Below are positions 16,147 through 25,544 of a stretch of 59,002 bases of DNA, piece by piece (position 1 is the first letter of the stretch; every line of letters begins with the position of its first letter). Below the pieces are notes generated by a model. The model was not told where the DNA came from, did no database searches, and saw nothing but the letters and a program-made list of their open reading frames with translations. The translations under genes and the position numbers were made by a program. The stretch covers positions 1 through 59,002 of the forward strand of contig DYJI01000007.1 of assembly GCA_020723185.1 (NCBI GenBank), given 5' to 3'. Origin of the DNA: Sideroxydans lithotrophicus. Lineage in GTDB: Bacteria; Pseudomonadota; Gammaproteobacteria; Burkholderiales; Gallionellaceae.

Positions 16147-17526
16147 ATGGATTACCTGCCTGTATTCCAGAAGATCGATGGCCGCCTGTGTCTGGTGGTG
16201 GGTGGTGGCGTGGTCGGCGCGCGCAAGGCCGGCGTGTTGCTCGAAGCCGGTGCCCGTGTGCGCGTGGTCGCGCCCGAGATCGACGATGAATTGAAGGCGC
16301 AAGCCAACGTCGAGGCCGTACTCGCGCGTTTCGAGCCGCAACATCTGGAAGGCGTCGCGCTGGTCATCGCTGCCACCAACGACCGTGCAGTGAACAAGCA
16401 GGTGTCCGAACTGGCGCAGGCGCGCAACATCCCGGTCAACGTGGTGGACGATCCCGAGCTGTGCAGCTTCATCATGCCGGCCATCATGGACCGTTCGCCG
16501 CTGATGGTGGCCTTCTCCAGCGGCGGTGCTTCGCCGGTGCTGACACGCATGATGCGCGGCAAGCTGGAGACCGTCATCCCGCAGAACTACAGCAAGCTCG
16601 CCGGTTTCGCCGAGCGCTTCCGCGAAGAGGTGAAGCAGCGCGTGACCAACCCGGCCAAGCGCCGCATCTTCTGGGAGAACGTTTTCGACGGCGTGGTGGC
16701 GGAGATGGTGTTGACCGGCGACGAGGCAGCGGCAGAAGCCATGCTGCAGCAGATGCTGGCCGACGAGGACAACATCGTGCGCGGCGAGGTGTATCTGGTC
16801 GGTGCCGGTCCCGGCGATCCAGACCTGCTGACCTTCCGTGCGCTGCGCCTGATGCAGAAGGCCGACGTGGTGGTGTACGACGCGCTGGTGTCCAAGCCCA
16901 TCGTCGATATGACGCGTCGCGATGCGGATCGCATCTATGTCGGCAAGCGCCGTGCCGACCATGCCTTGCCGCAGGAAGAGATCAACCTGCTGCTGGTGCG
17001 TCTGGCCAAGGAAGGCAAGCGCGTGTTGCGCCTCAAGGGCGGCGACCCGTTCATATTCGGACGCGGCGGCGAGGAGATCGAAGAGCTGGCTGAACACGGC
17101 ATCCCGTTCCAGGTGGTGCCCGGCATCACGGCTGCGGCGGGCGTCGCATCCTATGCGGGCATCCCGCTGACCCACAGGGACCATGCGCAATCCTGCCTGT
17201 TCGTCACCGGCCATCTGAAGGACGGTTCGATGAATCTGGACTGGGAGCAGCTGGCCCGTCCGCGCCAGACGGTGGTGGTGTACATGGGTTTGCATGGCCT
17301 GGCCGAGCTATGCGGCAAGCTGATCGAACACGGCATGCCGGATACGACGCCCATCGCCATCGTGCAGCACGGCACGCAGCCCACGCAGCGTGTGTTCACC
17401 GGCACGCTGGCGACGCTGCCGGCCATCGCCGAGCGCGAGCAGCCGGTCGCCCCCACACTCATCATCGTCGGCGGGGTGGTCACCCTGCGCGAGAAACTGG
17501 CCTGGTTCCATCCGCAACAAGTTTGA
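16147..17526 (+). CDS. cysG: Siroheme synthase CysG
   Basis: Trifunctional CysG, 459 residues, makes siroheme from uroporphyrinogen III. The N-terminal dehydrogenase/ferrochelatase half has the NAD motif [12 protein letters not shown] (about residues 18-29); the C-terminal methyltransferase half has [11 protein letters not shown] near 219 and [13 protein letters not shown]. Complete length. Placed at the end of the dsr operon, it supplies the prosthetic group of DsrAB that DsrN then amidates. Confidence 0.97.
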   Translation: MDYLPVFQKIDGRLCLVVGGGVVGARKAGVLLEAGARVRVVAPEIDDELKAQANVEAVLARFEPQHLEGVALVIAATNDRAVNKQVSELAQARNIPVNVVDDPELCSFIMPAIMDRSPLMVAFSSGGASPVLTRMMRGKLETVIPQNYSKLAGFAERFREEVKQRVTNPAKRRIFWENVFDGVVAEMVLTGDEAAAEAMLQQMLADEDNIVRGEVYLVGAGPGDPDLLTFRALRLMQKADVVVYDALVSKPIVDMTRRDADRIYVGKRRADHALPQEEINLLLVRLAKEGKRVLRLKGGDPFIFGRGGEEIEELAEHGIPFQVVPGITAAAGVASYAGIPLTHRDHAQSCLFVTGHLKDGSMNLDWEQLARPRQTVVVYMGLHGLAELCGKLIEHGMPDTTPIAIVQHGTQPTQRVFTGTLATLPAIAEREQPVAPTLIIVGGVVTLREKLAWFHPQQV

Positions 17527-17569
17527 TCAGCTTCACTTCGCAGTCCAACTAAAAACAGGGAGAGACAAG

Positions 17570-18463
17570 ATGGTGCAAGTCATGAAGAAGATGTTGCTGT
17601 CCGCGATGTTGCTGGTCGCCGCCACGGGGGTACAGGCGGCCGATGCGATACTCAAGCCGTTCGTGCTGGCATCCACCAGCGCAGGGACCGTCGCCGAAAA
17701 GTCCGCACAGGTGAAGAACGCGCTGACCGCCGCCGGGTTCACCGTGGTCGGTGAATATGCACCGTTCCCGACTGCCAACATCATCATCATCACCAATGAC
17801 GCGCTGAAACAGAACGCCGCCGCTTCCGAGCACGGCGGCTACGGCGCGGTGCAGCGCGTGTCAGTCACTGCGGCCGGCAAGGATGTGCAGGTCAGCTATA
17901 CCAATCCGGTGTACATGTCGCATGTGTATCGCATGAAGGGCGATCTGGCCGATGTGTCGGCCGCACTTGAAAAAGCGCTGGGACGCGTCGAGGAGTTCGG
18001 TGCCAAGGGCCTGACCGCGAAACAGGCGCGCAAATACCACTATATGTTCGGCATGGAATATTTCGACGAGCCGAGCCGACTGGAGACCTACGGCAGCTAC
18101 GAGGAGGCCGTGCAGGCGGTGGATGCCAAGCTGTCAGCCAACAAGAACGGCGTGAGCAAGGTGTACCGCGTGGACGTACCTGGCAAGCAGGAGAGCGTGT
18201 TCGGTGTGGCGCTGAAGAGCGATGACAAGTACAAGGACGACACTTTCATCATGTCCGAGATCGATTTCCGCGATGTGAAGTCCACCGCGCACCTGCCGTA
18301 TGAGGTGCTGGTGTCCGGCAAGAACGTCTATGCGCTGTATGCACGTTTCCGCATCGCCATCAATTTCCCCGACTTGTCCATGATGGGCAAGAACAGCTTC
18401 ATGAACATCATGCAATCGCCGGAAGCGATCCGTGGTGCGCTGGAAGGGGCAGTGAAGAAGTAA
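17570..18463 (+). CDS. Exported protein of unknown function
   Basis: 297-residue protein with a clear signal peptide (MKKMLLSAMLLVAATGVQA, cut near AA-DA), so periplasmic. It has no cysteines or haem motifs in the mature part. Two similar-sized halves may exist: an alpha/beta part with VAEKSAQVKNALTAAGF and a later part with ALYARFRIAINFPDLSMM. There is a faint likeness to DUF302-type domains that I would not rely on. The ATG at 17570 follows a GGGAGAGA site. It starts a group of four unknown genes between cysG and moaA. Confidence 0.75.
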   Translation: MVQVMKKMLLSAMLLVAATGVQAADAILKPFVLASTSAGTVAEKSAQVKNALTAAGFTVVGEYAPFPTANIIIITNDALKQNAAASEHGGYGAVQRVSVTAAGKDVQVSYTNPVYMSHVYRMKGDLADVSAALEKALGRVEEFGAKGLTAKQARKYHYMFGMEYFDEPSRLETYGSYEEAVQAVDAKLSANKNGVSKVYRVDVPGKQESVFGVALKSDDKYKDDTFIMSEIDFRDVKSTAHLPYEVLVSGKNVYALYARFRIAINFPDLSMMGKNSFMNIMQSPEAIRGALEGAVKK

Positions 18464-18476
18464 GCAGGAGGCAACG

Positions 18477-18944
18477 ATGACCGAACTGATGAGCGCCGCC
18501 TACGCGGGCGATCTGGAGAAAGTGAAGCAACTGCTGGCGGCTGGGGCGGATGTGAACGCGACCGACGAAGCCGGCTGGACCGCGCTGATGAAGGCCTGCT
18601 ACAACGCCGAGCAGAAGCGCGGTTTCGCCGACGTGGTGCAGACGCTGATCGATGCCGGGGCGAACATCGAGGCGCCCATCGGTTACGGTGTGCGGCCGCT
18701 GATGCTGGCGGCCGGTTATGGCGAGACCGCAGTCGTTGACGCCTTGCTCAAGGCCGGTGCCGACGTGCTGGCCAAGAACGAGGGCGGTTTCACCGCGCTG
18801 ATGATGGTGAAACAGAAGTTCTACGTGGATGTCATCAACCTGCTGCACGAGGCCGAGCAGCTGGCCGGCGTGGGCGAGAACAGTTGTGCCAGCAAGAACG
18901 CGCCCGGCAGCAATGTCGTCACCTTCATGAAGAAACCGGAGTAA
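18477..18944 (+). CDS. Ankyrin repeat protein
   Basis: 155-residue soluble protein with about four ankyrin repeats: LMSAAYAGDLEKVKQLLAAG, DVNATDEAGWTALMKACYN, then NIEAPIGYGVRPLMLAAGYG and DVLAKNEGGFTALM. It is a protein-binding scaffold; the partner is unknown. A good GGAGG site precedes the ATG, 13 bases after the exported-protein gene. The last 25 residues (with one cysteine) fall outside the repeats. Confidence 0.88.
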   Translation: MTELMSAAYAGDLEKVKQLLAAGADVNATDEAGWTALMKACYNAEQKRGFADVVQTLIDAGANIEAPIGYGVRPLMLAAGYGETAVVDALLKAGADVLAKNEGGFTALMMVKQKFYVDVINLLHEAEQLAGVGENSCASKNAPGSNVVTFMKKPE

Positions 18945-18955
18945 GCGAGGACGCC

Positions 18956-19183
18956 ATGCCCTATTACATCTACCGCATCACCGAGCGCCCGATCCGCATG
19001 CTGGAGAAGCTCGAGCAGCACGAGGTCTACAAGGAAGCTTCCGCGCGTGCCAAGGAACTGCGCAAGCAAGAGGTGTGGGGCGAGAACGGCCAGATCAAGA
19101 TGATCCACGCCGAGAACGAACTGCAGGCCGAAGATCTGCTGAACGAGGTGCGCGAACCGGCACCGCAACTGGGCGACGACTGA
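18956..19183 (+). CDS. Small hypothetical protein
   Basis: 75-residue charged protein starting MPYYIYRITERPIRMLEKLE, with a short strand followed by a long helix rich in lysine and glutamate and an acidic tail. The pattern (YRI, then a residue-by-residue charged helix) suggests a small adaptor. No function known. Close spacing to the ankyrin gene and to the next gene (4 bases) supports one operon. Confidence 0.7.
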   Translation: MPYYIYRITERPIRMLEKLEQHEVYKEASARAKELRKQEVWGENGQIKMIHAENELQAEDLLNEVREPAPQLGDD

Positions 19184-19187
19184 CGCA

Positions 19188-19625
19188 ATGGACGAGGCGG
19201 CCTTCCGGCAGACACTGGAAGCGACGCATCCCTTGCTGTGTCCATTCGGCAAGGCATTGTTCTCCGGTTGTGTCGCCTGCTCGCAGGCCGGCCGTATGAA
19301 TCTGGCGGAACGAGAATTGATCGTTTGCCGTGTAGCCGGCCTGCAGCAGCGCTGTGTGCGCATGCACGACGCTTTGCGTCACAACTTCGGTTTCGCCATC
19401 CACACCCTGCACGACGACGCCCCCATCCCGCACGGTCAGGAGATGCGCATCCAGTGCGGCGGATTGCGTGGGCTGCAGGACGTGTTGCGCGGCGATGCCG
19501 AGGTGACGGATGTGGACGAACTGATGCGGGCAGCATTGCAGCGCTGGCCGGAGGAAGGGGATATCCCGTACTCGGAAGTGGTGCACGCAGCGCGCCTGCA
19601 TTACCAGGGAAGACACAGCCGATGA
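19188..19625 (+). CDS. Cysteine-rich hypothetical protein
   Basis: 145-residue soluble protein. Cysteines cluster at C18, C28, C31, C47 and C56 (LLCPFGKALFSGCVAC, then VCRVAGLQQRC), with another near residue 88 (QCGG). This spacing could hold an iron-sulfur cluster or zinc. No known family recognised. It ends 66 bases before moaA. Placement between the dsr and molybdenum cofactor clusters suggests a redox or assembly role, but that is inference. Confidence 0.7.
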   Translation: MDEAAFRQTLEATHPLLCPFGKALFSGCVACSQAGRMNLAERELIVCRVAGLQQRCVRMHDALRHNFGFAIHTLHDDAPIPHGQEMRIQCGGLRGLQDVLRGDAEVTDVDELMRAALQRWPEEGDIPYSEVVHAARLHYQGRHSR

Positions 19626-19691
19626 AAGCGGCTGCTACCGCTACAATGCAACACTGGGAAAGAAGCATCAATTACAGGTAACGAACCAGGA

Positions 19692-20678
19692 ATGACTAGC
19701 ACCGCCACATTGCAAGACCGCTTCAGCCGCCGCATCGACTATCTCCGATTGTCGGTGACGGACCGGTGCGACCTGCGCTGCAGCTACTGCATGCCGCAGG
19801 GCTTCAGCGATTACGAGCAACCGGCGGACTGGCTGAGCTTCGATGAGATCGAACGTGTGGTGGCCGCTTTCGCGCGCATGGGCACCTCGCGTTTCCGTAT
19901 CACCGGCGGCGAGCCCTTGTTGCGACGCGACCTGAGCGGTTTGGCTGCGCGCCTGTCGGTGTTGCCGGGCGTGGCTGACCTGTCACTCAGCACCAACGCC
20001 ACCCATCTGGCGCAGCATGCCGCCGCCCTCAAGGCGGCAGGCGTCACCCGCCTCAACATCAGCCTCGATTCCCTGTGTGCGGAACGTCTGCAACAGATCA
20101 CGCGCCGCGATGCGCTGGACGATATCCTTGAAGGGTTGCTGCTCGCCAAGGCCAGCGGTTTCGCGCCGATCAAGATCAACATGGTGGTGATGGCCGGTGT
20201 GAACGAGGACGAGGTCGAGGACATGGCCGCGTTCTGCTTCCGCCACCGTTTCGTGCTGCGACTGATCGAGACCATGCCCATGGGCGAGACCGGCCGCAAC
20301 GCGGCTTATGTCGATCTGCAGCCGATCCGCCAGCGCCTGCAAGAACGCTTCGGCCTGGTGGACGGCATCATCGGCGGCGGCGGCCCGGCGCGTTATCTGG
20401 TCACGCCGGACGGCAATTCCAGCATCGGCTTCATCACCCCCATGTCGCAACACTTCTGCGAGACCTGCAACCGCGTACGCCTGTCGGTGGACGGCACGCT
20501 CTACCTGTGCCTGGGACAGGAGCACAGCATGCCGCTGCGACCCTTGCTGCGTGCTGGGTGCAGCGACGAGGAGCTGGAGGCGGCGATCCGCAACGCCATC
20601 GAACTCAAACCCGAGCGTCACGAATTCAACGAACAACCCGGCAAGATCATACGCATCATGTCCATGACTGGAGGATGA
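19692..20678 (+). CDS. moaA: GTP 3',8-cyclase MoaA
   Basis: MoaA, 328 residues, radical SAM enzyme for the first step of molybdenum cofactor synthesis. The SAM-cluster motif [12 protein letters not shown], the [10 protein letters not shown] segment, and the C-terminal second cluster ligands ([13 protein letters not shown]...CLG) are present; it ends in the usual GG tail (MTGG). First of the Moco operon, followed one base later by moaC. Confidence 0.97.
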   Translation: MTSTATLQDRFSRRIDYLRLSVTDRCDLRCSYCMPQGFSDYEQPADWLSFDEIERVVAAFARMGTSRFRITGGEPLLRRDLSGLAARLSVLPGVADLSLSTNATHLAQHAAALKAAGVTRLNISLDSLCAERLQQITRRDALDDILEGLLLAKASGFAPIKINMVVMAGVNEDEVEDMAAFCFRHRFVLRLIETMPMGETGRNAAYVDLQPIRQRLQERFGLVDGIIGGGGPARYLVTPDGNSSIGFITPMSQHFCETCNRVRLSVDGTLYLCLGQEHSMPLRPLLRAGCSDEELEAAIRNAIELKPERHEFNEQPGKIIRIMSMTGG

Positions 20679-20679
20679 G

Positions 20680-21177
20680 GTGAGCCTGACCCATTTCAGC
20701 GAATCCGGGCGTGCGCGCATGGTGGATGTGTCCGGCAAGGAAGCCACCATCCGCGTCGCCATCGCCAGCGGCACCATCCGCATGCACCCGCAGACCCTGC
20801 AACGCATCCGTGACGGCAAGATCGGAAAAGGCAACGTGCTGGCCGTGGCCGACGTCGGTGCGGTGATGGCCGCCAAGCGCACGCCGGACATCATCCCCAT
20901 GTGCCACGCCATCGCGCTTTCCGGCGTGCAGGTGGAATTCAGCGAAGTGCTTGAGACGGACGCGCAGGGTTGCGTCGGCCTGCGTGCCGAAGTCACTGCA
21001 AGCTGCGTCGGCCAGACCGGCGTCGAGATGGAAGCACTGACCGCCGTCAACGTCGCGCTGCTCACCATCTACGACATGTGCAAAGCCATCGACCGCGGCA
21101 TGCGTATCGAGAACGTGCAGCTGGACGAGAAGCGTGGTGGCAAGAGCGGCGTATGGAAACGCGGAGAGGATAAATGA
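20680..21177 (+). CDS. moaC: Cyclic pyranopterin monophosphate synthase MoaC
   Basis: MoaC, 165 residues, completes precursor Z synthesis with MoaA. Family motifs [16 protein letters not shown] and the [20 protein letters not shown] helix region are seen. GTG start at 20680, one base after the moaA stop, preceded by GGAGGATGA. Overlaps moaD by four bases. Confidence 0.96.
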   Translation: MSLTHFSESGRARMVDVSGKEATIRVAIASGTIRMHPQTLQRIRDGKIGKGNVLAVADVGAVMAAKRTPDIIPMCHAIALSGVQVEFSEVLETDAQGCVGLRAEVTASCVGQTGVEMEALTAVNVALLTIYDMCKAIDRGMRIENVQLDEKRGGKSGVWKRGEDK

Positions 21178-21413
21178 TCAAAGTGTTGTTCTTCGGCCCC
21201 GTTGCCGACCGCGTGGAGACACGCGAGATGGATATCGAATATGCGGACGGCATGACCCTGCACGACATCACGCACAAAGTCGGCATGCAATATCCAGGCG
21301 CACTCAGCATCGTCAGCTTCATCGCCGTCAATCAGACCCAGGTGCATGACAAGCAGACTCCACTCCGTGATGGTGACGAGATCGCTTTCATGGCGAAGTT
21401 CTCTGGAGGTTGA
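21174..21413 (+). CDS. moaD: Molybdopterin synthase small subunit MoaD
   Basis: MoaD, 79 residues, ubiquitin-like sulfur carrier of molybdopterin synthase; ends in the required diglycine (FSGG), which is thiocarboxylated and gives sulfur to precursor Z. Overlaps moaC; moaE begins one base after it. Confidence 0.96.
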   Translation: MIKVLFFGPVADRVETREMDIEYADGMTLHDITHKVGMQYPGALSIVSFIAVNQTQVHDKQTPLRDGDEIAFMAKFSGG

Positions 21414-21414
21414 G

Positions 21415-21840
21415 ATGAGCGAACCGGTACGTATCCAGGAAGCTGACTTCTCGCAAGACGCCGAGATCGCCGCCCTCAAGGCATCCTCCAGACGCATGGG
21501 CGGCATCGCCACCTTCCTCGGCTGTGCGCGCGACTTCTCAGAAGGCCGCGACGTCAGCGAGATCAGCTTCGAAGCCTACGGCAGCATGGCGCTGGCCGAG
21601 ATGCGCAAACTGCGCGAAGAAGCCATCAGCAAGTTCGACCTGCTCGATGCCCGCATCGTGCACCGCGTCACCACCGTGCAAGCCGGTGACAATATCGTCT
21701 TCATTGCCGCCGGTGCCGCCCACCGCGCCGCAGCCTTCGACGCCTGCCGCTGGATGATCGACGAACTCAAACAGCGCGTGCCGATCTGGAAGAAAGAGGT
21801 CACGCCGGAGGGGGAGTCTTGGGTGACGCAGCATCCTTGA
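21415..21840 (+). CDS. moaE: Molybdopterin synthase large subunit MoaE
   Basis: MoaE, 141 residues, catalytic subunit of molybdopterin synthase. Motifs: GGIATFLGCARD, ISFEAYGSMA, HRVTTVQAGDNIVFI, AHRAAAFDACRWMIDELK and the WKKE active-site lysines. ATG at 21415 after GGAGG. After it the composition drops sharply in GC in the next gene. Confidence 0.96.
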   Translation: MSEPVRIQEADFSQDAEIAALKASSRRMGGIATFLGCARDFSEGRDVSEISFEAYGSMALAEMRKLREEAISKFDLLDARIVHRVTTVQAGDNIVFIAAGAAHRAAAFDACRWMIDELKQRVPIWKKEVTPEGESWVTQHP

Positions 21841-21851
21841 AAGGCGCAAAT

Positions 21852-22577
21852 ATGAGAGGGGATACTGAAGTATTGTTGATGATATGTTTTTTCTTTGCGG
21901 GTGCCTTATTGATGGCATATGCAGAAGATCTGTCACTAATTCCATATGCAAACACTGTGCTAGGAGCCGCAGCAACCCTAGTTGCCGCATTTGTTGGTGC
22001 CCGCTATGCATTCAAACTGCAGTTGGCAAATCTCGAGAACAGGGCAACGAAAGATAAAGTGGAATCGGGGAATAGGGCGATCTTTGAGTTGATAAGAACC
22101 TATAACCAATTTCTCGCAATTCGTAATCAATTTATTGACGAGCATAGAGAGAATCAGGCTCGCCATTTATTGATTCTTCCTATGGCAGGTAATATCCATG
22201 TCCTACAACTTAATTTCGATGAGTTGGCATTTTTATTTGATTCTGAGAGTCCTGATCTTCTAGGAAAGCTCGCAATGCTTCAGCAAAGAGTAGCCTCAAC
22301 TATTGATGTGATTGCCCAACGTTCACGATTGCATATTGAAGTATTTCAGCCTGCTGTTGAGAGGCTTGAAAGCCGAGATGGCAGAACAGTTACGTTTGGC
22401 GCAATGGAGCAGGAATTGGGGCCAAGAAACACAAAAGTACTAAAAATGCTGACTGACTATATGGTTAGTGGTGTTGATGAGGTACTAACGGACGTCGAAA
22501 ATCATATCTCTGAAACACATGCAATTCTCAAGAATATATTTAGTGAGCATAGAGTCATTAAAATGCTTAAGCCGTAA
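21852..22577 (+). CDS. AT-rich membrane-anchored hypothetical protein
   Basis: 241-residue protein with two N-terminal hydrophobic segments (EVLLMICFFFAGALLMAYA and a segment TVLGAAATLVAAFVGARYAF) followed by a cytoplasmic helical, coiled-coil-like domain that contains no cysteines. Its base composition is about 40% GC by eye, far below the roughly 60% of its neighbours, and its codon use is different, which suggests recent acquisition. It splits the moaE-mobB junction of the cofactor operon. No function known; the layout (membrane anchor plus helical domain) recalls small phage-defence proteins but I have no motif for that. Confidence 0.75.
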   Translation: MRGDTEVLLMICFFFAGALLMAYAEDLSLIPYANTVLGAAATLVAAFVGARYAFKLQLANLENRATKDKVESGNRAIFELIRTYNQFLAIRNQFIDEHRENQARHLLILPMAGNIHVLQLNFDELAFLFDSESPDLLGKLAMLQQRVASTIDVIAQRSRLHIEVFQPAVERLESRDGRTVTFGAMEQELGPRNTKVLKMLTDYMVSGVDEVLTDVENHISETHAILKNIFSEHRVIKMLKP

Positions 22578-22635
22578 AGTCGCACGATTACGCCTATATT
22601 TTGAGAAGTTTTCGCCAGTTGATTTTAAATAATCC

Positions 22636-23127
22636 ATGAACATCGTTTCCATCGTCGGCCACTCCGGTTCCGGCAAAACCACCCTGATCGAAAAGCTGGT
22701 GCGCGAACTGACGCAGCGCGGTTTGCGCGTTGCGACCATCAAGCATGCGCATCACAAGGTGGGACTGGATACGCCGGGCAAGGATAGCTGGCGCTATACG
22801 CAGGCGGGGGCGGCGATGAGCCTGCTGGTGACGCAGGGCGGCGTGCAGTTGGTCGATACGCAGGTCGAGCAACGCGAGCCGCAGCAACTGGCCGAACGTT
22901 TCCTGGGTGACGTCGATCTGGTGCTGGCGGAAGGGTTCTCGCATGCGCCGGGGGCGAAGATCGAAGTGTTGCGTCGTGCGTGTTCTTCGCAGCCGCGCTG
23001 CGCGCCGGAAGAGGGTGTGGTCGCACTGGTGACCGATGTGGACGAAGCACATGCGCAGTTGCCGCATTTCGCACTGGACGATGTGGACGGCATCATCGAA
23101 TTCATCCTGCAACAGGCGGGGAAATGA
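22636..23127 (+). CDS. mobB: Molybdopterin-guanine dinucleotide adapter MobB
   Basis: MobB, 163 residues, GTP-binding helper of MobA with Walker A GHSGSGKTT at residues 8-16, KHAHHKV and AEGFSHA motifs. Starts after the foreign-looking gene and overlaps mobA by four bases. MGD is the cofactor form needed by DMSO-reductase-family enzymes such as SoeA at 57580. Confidence 0.94.
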   Translation: MNIVSIVGHSGSGKTTLIEKLVRELTQRGLRVATIKHAHHKVGLDTPGKDSWRYTQAGAAMSLLVTQGGVQLVDTQVEQREPQQLAERFLGDVDLVLAEGFSHAPGAKIEVLRRACSSQPRCAPEEGVVALVTDVDEAHAQLPHFALDDVDGIIEFILQQAGK

Positions 23128-23702
23128 TCGAAGACTGCACCGCGCTGATCCTCGCCGGCGGCGATTCCAGCCGCATGGGGCAGGACAAGGCAGGGCTGGT
23201 GCTGGAGGGGGCGACCCTGTTGCAACGTGCTACGACGCGCATGCAGCAACTGTTCCAGCAGGTCATCGTCAGCGTGCGTAAGGAACGCGGGGACGTGACG
23301 CTGCCGCAGGTGTGCGATGTGGAGACCGACGGCGGGCCGCTGGCGGGACTGGCGGCCGGCTTGGCGTCAGTGGAGACGCCGTGGTTGTTCGCACTGGCCT
23401 GCGACATGCCGTTCGCCGAGGCTCGGATCATTACGCATATGGCGACTTTGCGCGGTACCCACGATGCGGTGGTGCCGCAGGTGGATGGACATCCGCAGCC
23501 GCTGTTCGCTTTCTATGCGAAGTGGGCTCTTCCGGTCATGCTCGTGGCGCAGGAAGCGGGCGAGAAGCGTGTGCGTGCGGTGCTGCAACGGCTGAATGTG
23601 CGTTATGTGAATGAGGTGGAGCTGCGCGAATTCGATCCACAGTTCCGCAGTTTCTTCGATCTGGATACGCCGCAGGATTATCGTGCGGCAATGGAGAGAT
23701 GA
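23124..23702 (+). CDS. mobA: Molybdenum cofactor guanylyltransferase MobA
   Basis: MobA, 192 residues, attaches GMP to molybdopterin. Nucleotide-binding motif LILAGGDSSRMGQDKA at the start, DGGPLAGLAAGL, and ACDMPF. The ATG at 23124 overlaps mobB; its stop overlaps moeA by four bases. Confidence 0.95.
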   Translation: MIEDCTALILAGGDSSRMGQDKAGLVLEGATLLQRATTRMQQLFQQVIVSVRKERGDVTLPQVCDVETDGGPLAGLAAGLASVETPWLFALACDMPFAEARIITHMATLRGTHDAVVPQVDGHPQPLFAFYAKWALPVMLVAQEAGEKRVRAVLQRLNVRYVNEVELREFDPQFRSFFDLDTPQDYRAAMER

Positions 23703-24934
23703 TGGATGGCTTGACAGTGGCAGCGGCGCAACGATGCGTCATCGAAGCGATGAAGAGACTGGGCACGGAATCCGTGCCTTTGCAGCAGGCGCTGGGGCGT
23801 GTGCTGGCGTCCGACATCAAGGCCAACCGTGACCAGCCGCCGTATGACGTGTCGGCGATGGACGGTTTCGCTATCCGTAGCGCGGATGTGGCGAACGCGC
23901 CGGTCGTGCTGGAGGTCATCGAGGACATCAAGGCTGGCGACATGCCGGGCAAGACCGTGCAGGCCGGGCAGTGCGCGCGCATCATGACCGGTGCGCCAGT
24001 GCCGCAAGGAGCAGATGCGGTGATCCGGGTTGAGGACACCGAAGCGGTATCGGATACGCAGGTGCGCATCAATGTGTCCGTGAAAGCGCGCAACGACATC
24101 CGCGACCGTGGCGAGAGCATGCGCGACGGCGAGGTGGTGCTGACGGCAGGCACGACGATCACGCCGGGCGTGGTGGGCATGCTGGCGATGGTGAAGGCGG
24201 CGAGTGTCGAAGTGTGGCGTCTGCCGCGCGTGGCTATCCTGTCCACCGGCGACGAACTGGAAGGACTGGATGAACCGATCGATGCGAACAAGATCCCCGA
24301 TGCGAACAGTTATGCGCTGATGGCGCAGGTGCAGGCGCTGGGCATACAGCCCGTGCTGCTCGGCATCGCGCGCGATGAACCTGAACATCTGAAGGAGATG
24401 TTGCTACGCGGCTTGCAGTTCGATGTGCTGCTGGTCTCCGGCGGCACATCGGTCGGCGTGCACGACTATGTGCGGCCCACGCTGGAGGCGCTTGGGGTGC
24501 AGATGAAGTTCTGGCGCGTACAGATGAAGCCGGGTCACCCGATGGCGTTCGGTGTGGCACCGCTGACCTGGGTGTTCGGCCTGCCGGGCAATCCGGTGTC
24601 GAGCATGGTGTGCTTCGAGCAGTTCGTCGGCCCCGCGCTGCGCTACTGCATGGGGCATGCGAAAGTGTTCCGCCGTACCGTGACGGCAAAGCTGACGCGC
24701 GATGTGAGACACAAGCACAGCCGCACCGAGTTCGTGCGCGTGATGCTGGGCAGGGAAAGCGGCGGGTTCACGGCCACGCCGACTGGTGATCAGGGCAGCG
24801 GCATCCTGCGCTCGATGGCGATGGCAGAGGGGCTGATGATCGTTCCAGCCGAGAGCAAGGGTGTTGGTGCGGGCGAGCAGGTGACGGTGCAGTTGCTGGA
24901 CGGCACGGCCTGGCAGGATGAAGCAGGGGAGTGA
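23699..24934 (+). CDS. moeA: Molybdopterin molybdenumtransferase MoeA
   Basis: MoeA, 411 residues, inserts molybdate into adenylated molybdopterin. Motifs DQPPYDVSAMDGFAIRS, PDANSYAL, LLVSGGTSVGVHDY and KPGHPMAFG...LPGNPVSS are present. Overlaps mobA and ends one base before mogA. Confidence 0.96.
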   Translation: MMDGLTVAAAQRCVIEAMKRLGTESVPLQQALGRVLASDIKANRDQPPYDVSAMDGFAIRSADVANAPVVLEVIEDIKAGDMPGKTVQAGQCARIMTGAPVPQGADAVIRVEDTEAVSDTQVRINVSVKARNDIRDRGESMRDGEVVLTAGTTITPGVVGMLAMVKAASVEVWRLPRVAILSTGDELEGLDEPIDANKIPDANSYALMAQVQALGIQPVLLGIARDEPEHLKEMLLRGLQFDVLLVSGGTSVGVHDYVRPTLEALGVQMKFWRVQMKPGHPMAFGVAPLTWVFGLPGNPVSSMVCFEQFVGPALRYCMGHAKVFRRTVTAKLTRDVRHKHSRTEFVRVMLGRESGGFTATPTGDQGSGILRSMAMAEGLMIVPAESKGVGAGEQVTVQLLDGTAWQDEAGE

Positions 24935-24935
24935 G

Positions 24936-25481
24936 ATGAAAGCACGTATCGGTTTCGTGACGGTATCGGACCGCGCCAGTCGCGGCGAATATGAGGACAA
25001 GGGTGGTCCGGCCATGCAGGCGTGGTTCGCGCGTGTGCTGACGAGCGAATGGGAAGCGGTGGCGCGTGTCATCGCCGATGAGCAGCCGTTGATCGAGCAG
25101 ACACTGGTCGAGCTGGCGGACAGGGAAGGCTGCAGCCTCATCGTCACTACCGGCGGCACCGGCCCCGCGCTGCGCGATGTCACGCCGGAAGCTACCGAAG
25201 CGGTATGCGAGAAGATGATGCCAGGCTTCGGAGAGCTGATGCGTGCCGAGTCGCTCAAGGTGGTACCCACCGCGATCCTGTCGCGCCAGACCGCCGGCAT
25301 TCGCGGGTGCAGCCTGATCGTGAACCTGCCGGGCAAGCCTTCAGCAATTGATGATTGCCTGAACGCGGTGTTCCCCGCCGTGCCTTACTGCATAGACCTC
25401 ATCGGAGGCGCATGGCTGGAAGCCGATCCGGCACAGTGCAAGGTGTTCCGCCCGGCGCACGCCAAGAAGCAAAGCGCCTGA
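24936..25481 (+). CDS. mogA: Molybdopterin adenylyltransferase MogA
   Basis: MogA, 181 residues, adenylates molybdopterin before metal insertion. Motifs TVSDRASRGEYEDKGG, TTGGTGPALRDVTPEAT and NLPGKPSA. Last gene of the cofactor operon, followed after 14 bases by a strong terminator. Confidence 0.95.
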   Translation: MKARIGFVTVSDRASRGEYEDKGGPAMQAWFARVLTSEWEAVARVIADEQPLIEQTLVELADREGCSLIVTTGGTGPALRDVTPEATEAVCEKMMPGFGELMRAESLKVVPTAILSRQTAGIRGCSLIVNLPGKPSAIDDCLNAVFPAVPYCIDLIGGAWLEADPAQCKVFRPAHAKKQSA

Positions 25482-25495
25482 CCTTCCAAAGATAA

Positions 25496-25527
25496 AAAGG
25501 CCGCCGACTTTGCAGTCGGCGGCCTTT
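25496..25527. terminator. Bidirectional rho-independent terminator
   Basis: Perfect 13-base stem AAAGGCCGCCGAC / GTCGGCGGCCTTT with a six-base loop (TTTGCA) and A/T flanks on both sides. It ends the plus-strand dsr/cofactor region and the minus-strand sqr transcript, whose genes converge here. Confidence 0.92.
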
Positions 25528-25544
25528 CTGTTTGTGCAGCAGGA

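Noticed and set aside
19626-19691. A molybdenum-cofactor riboswitch before moaA
   Set aside because: The gap is only 66 bases and shows none of the expected stem structure.
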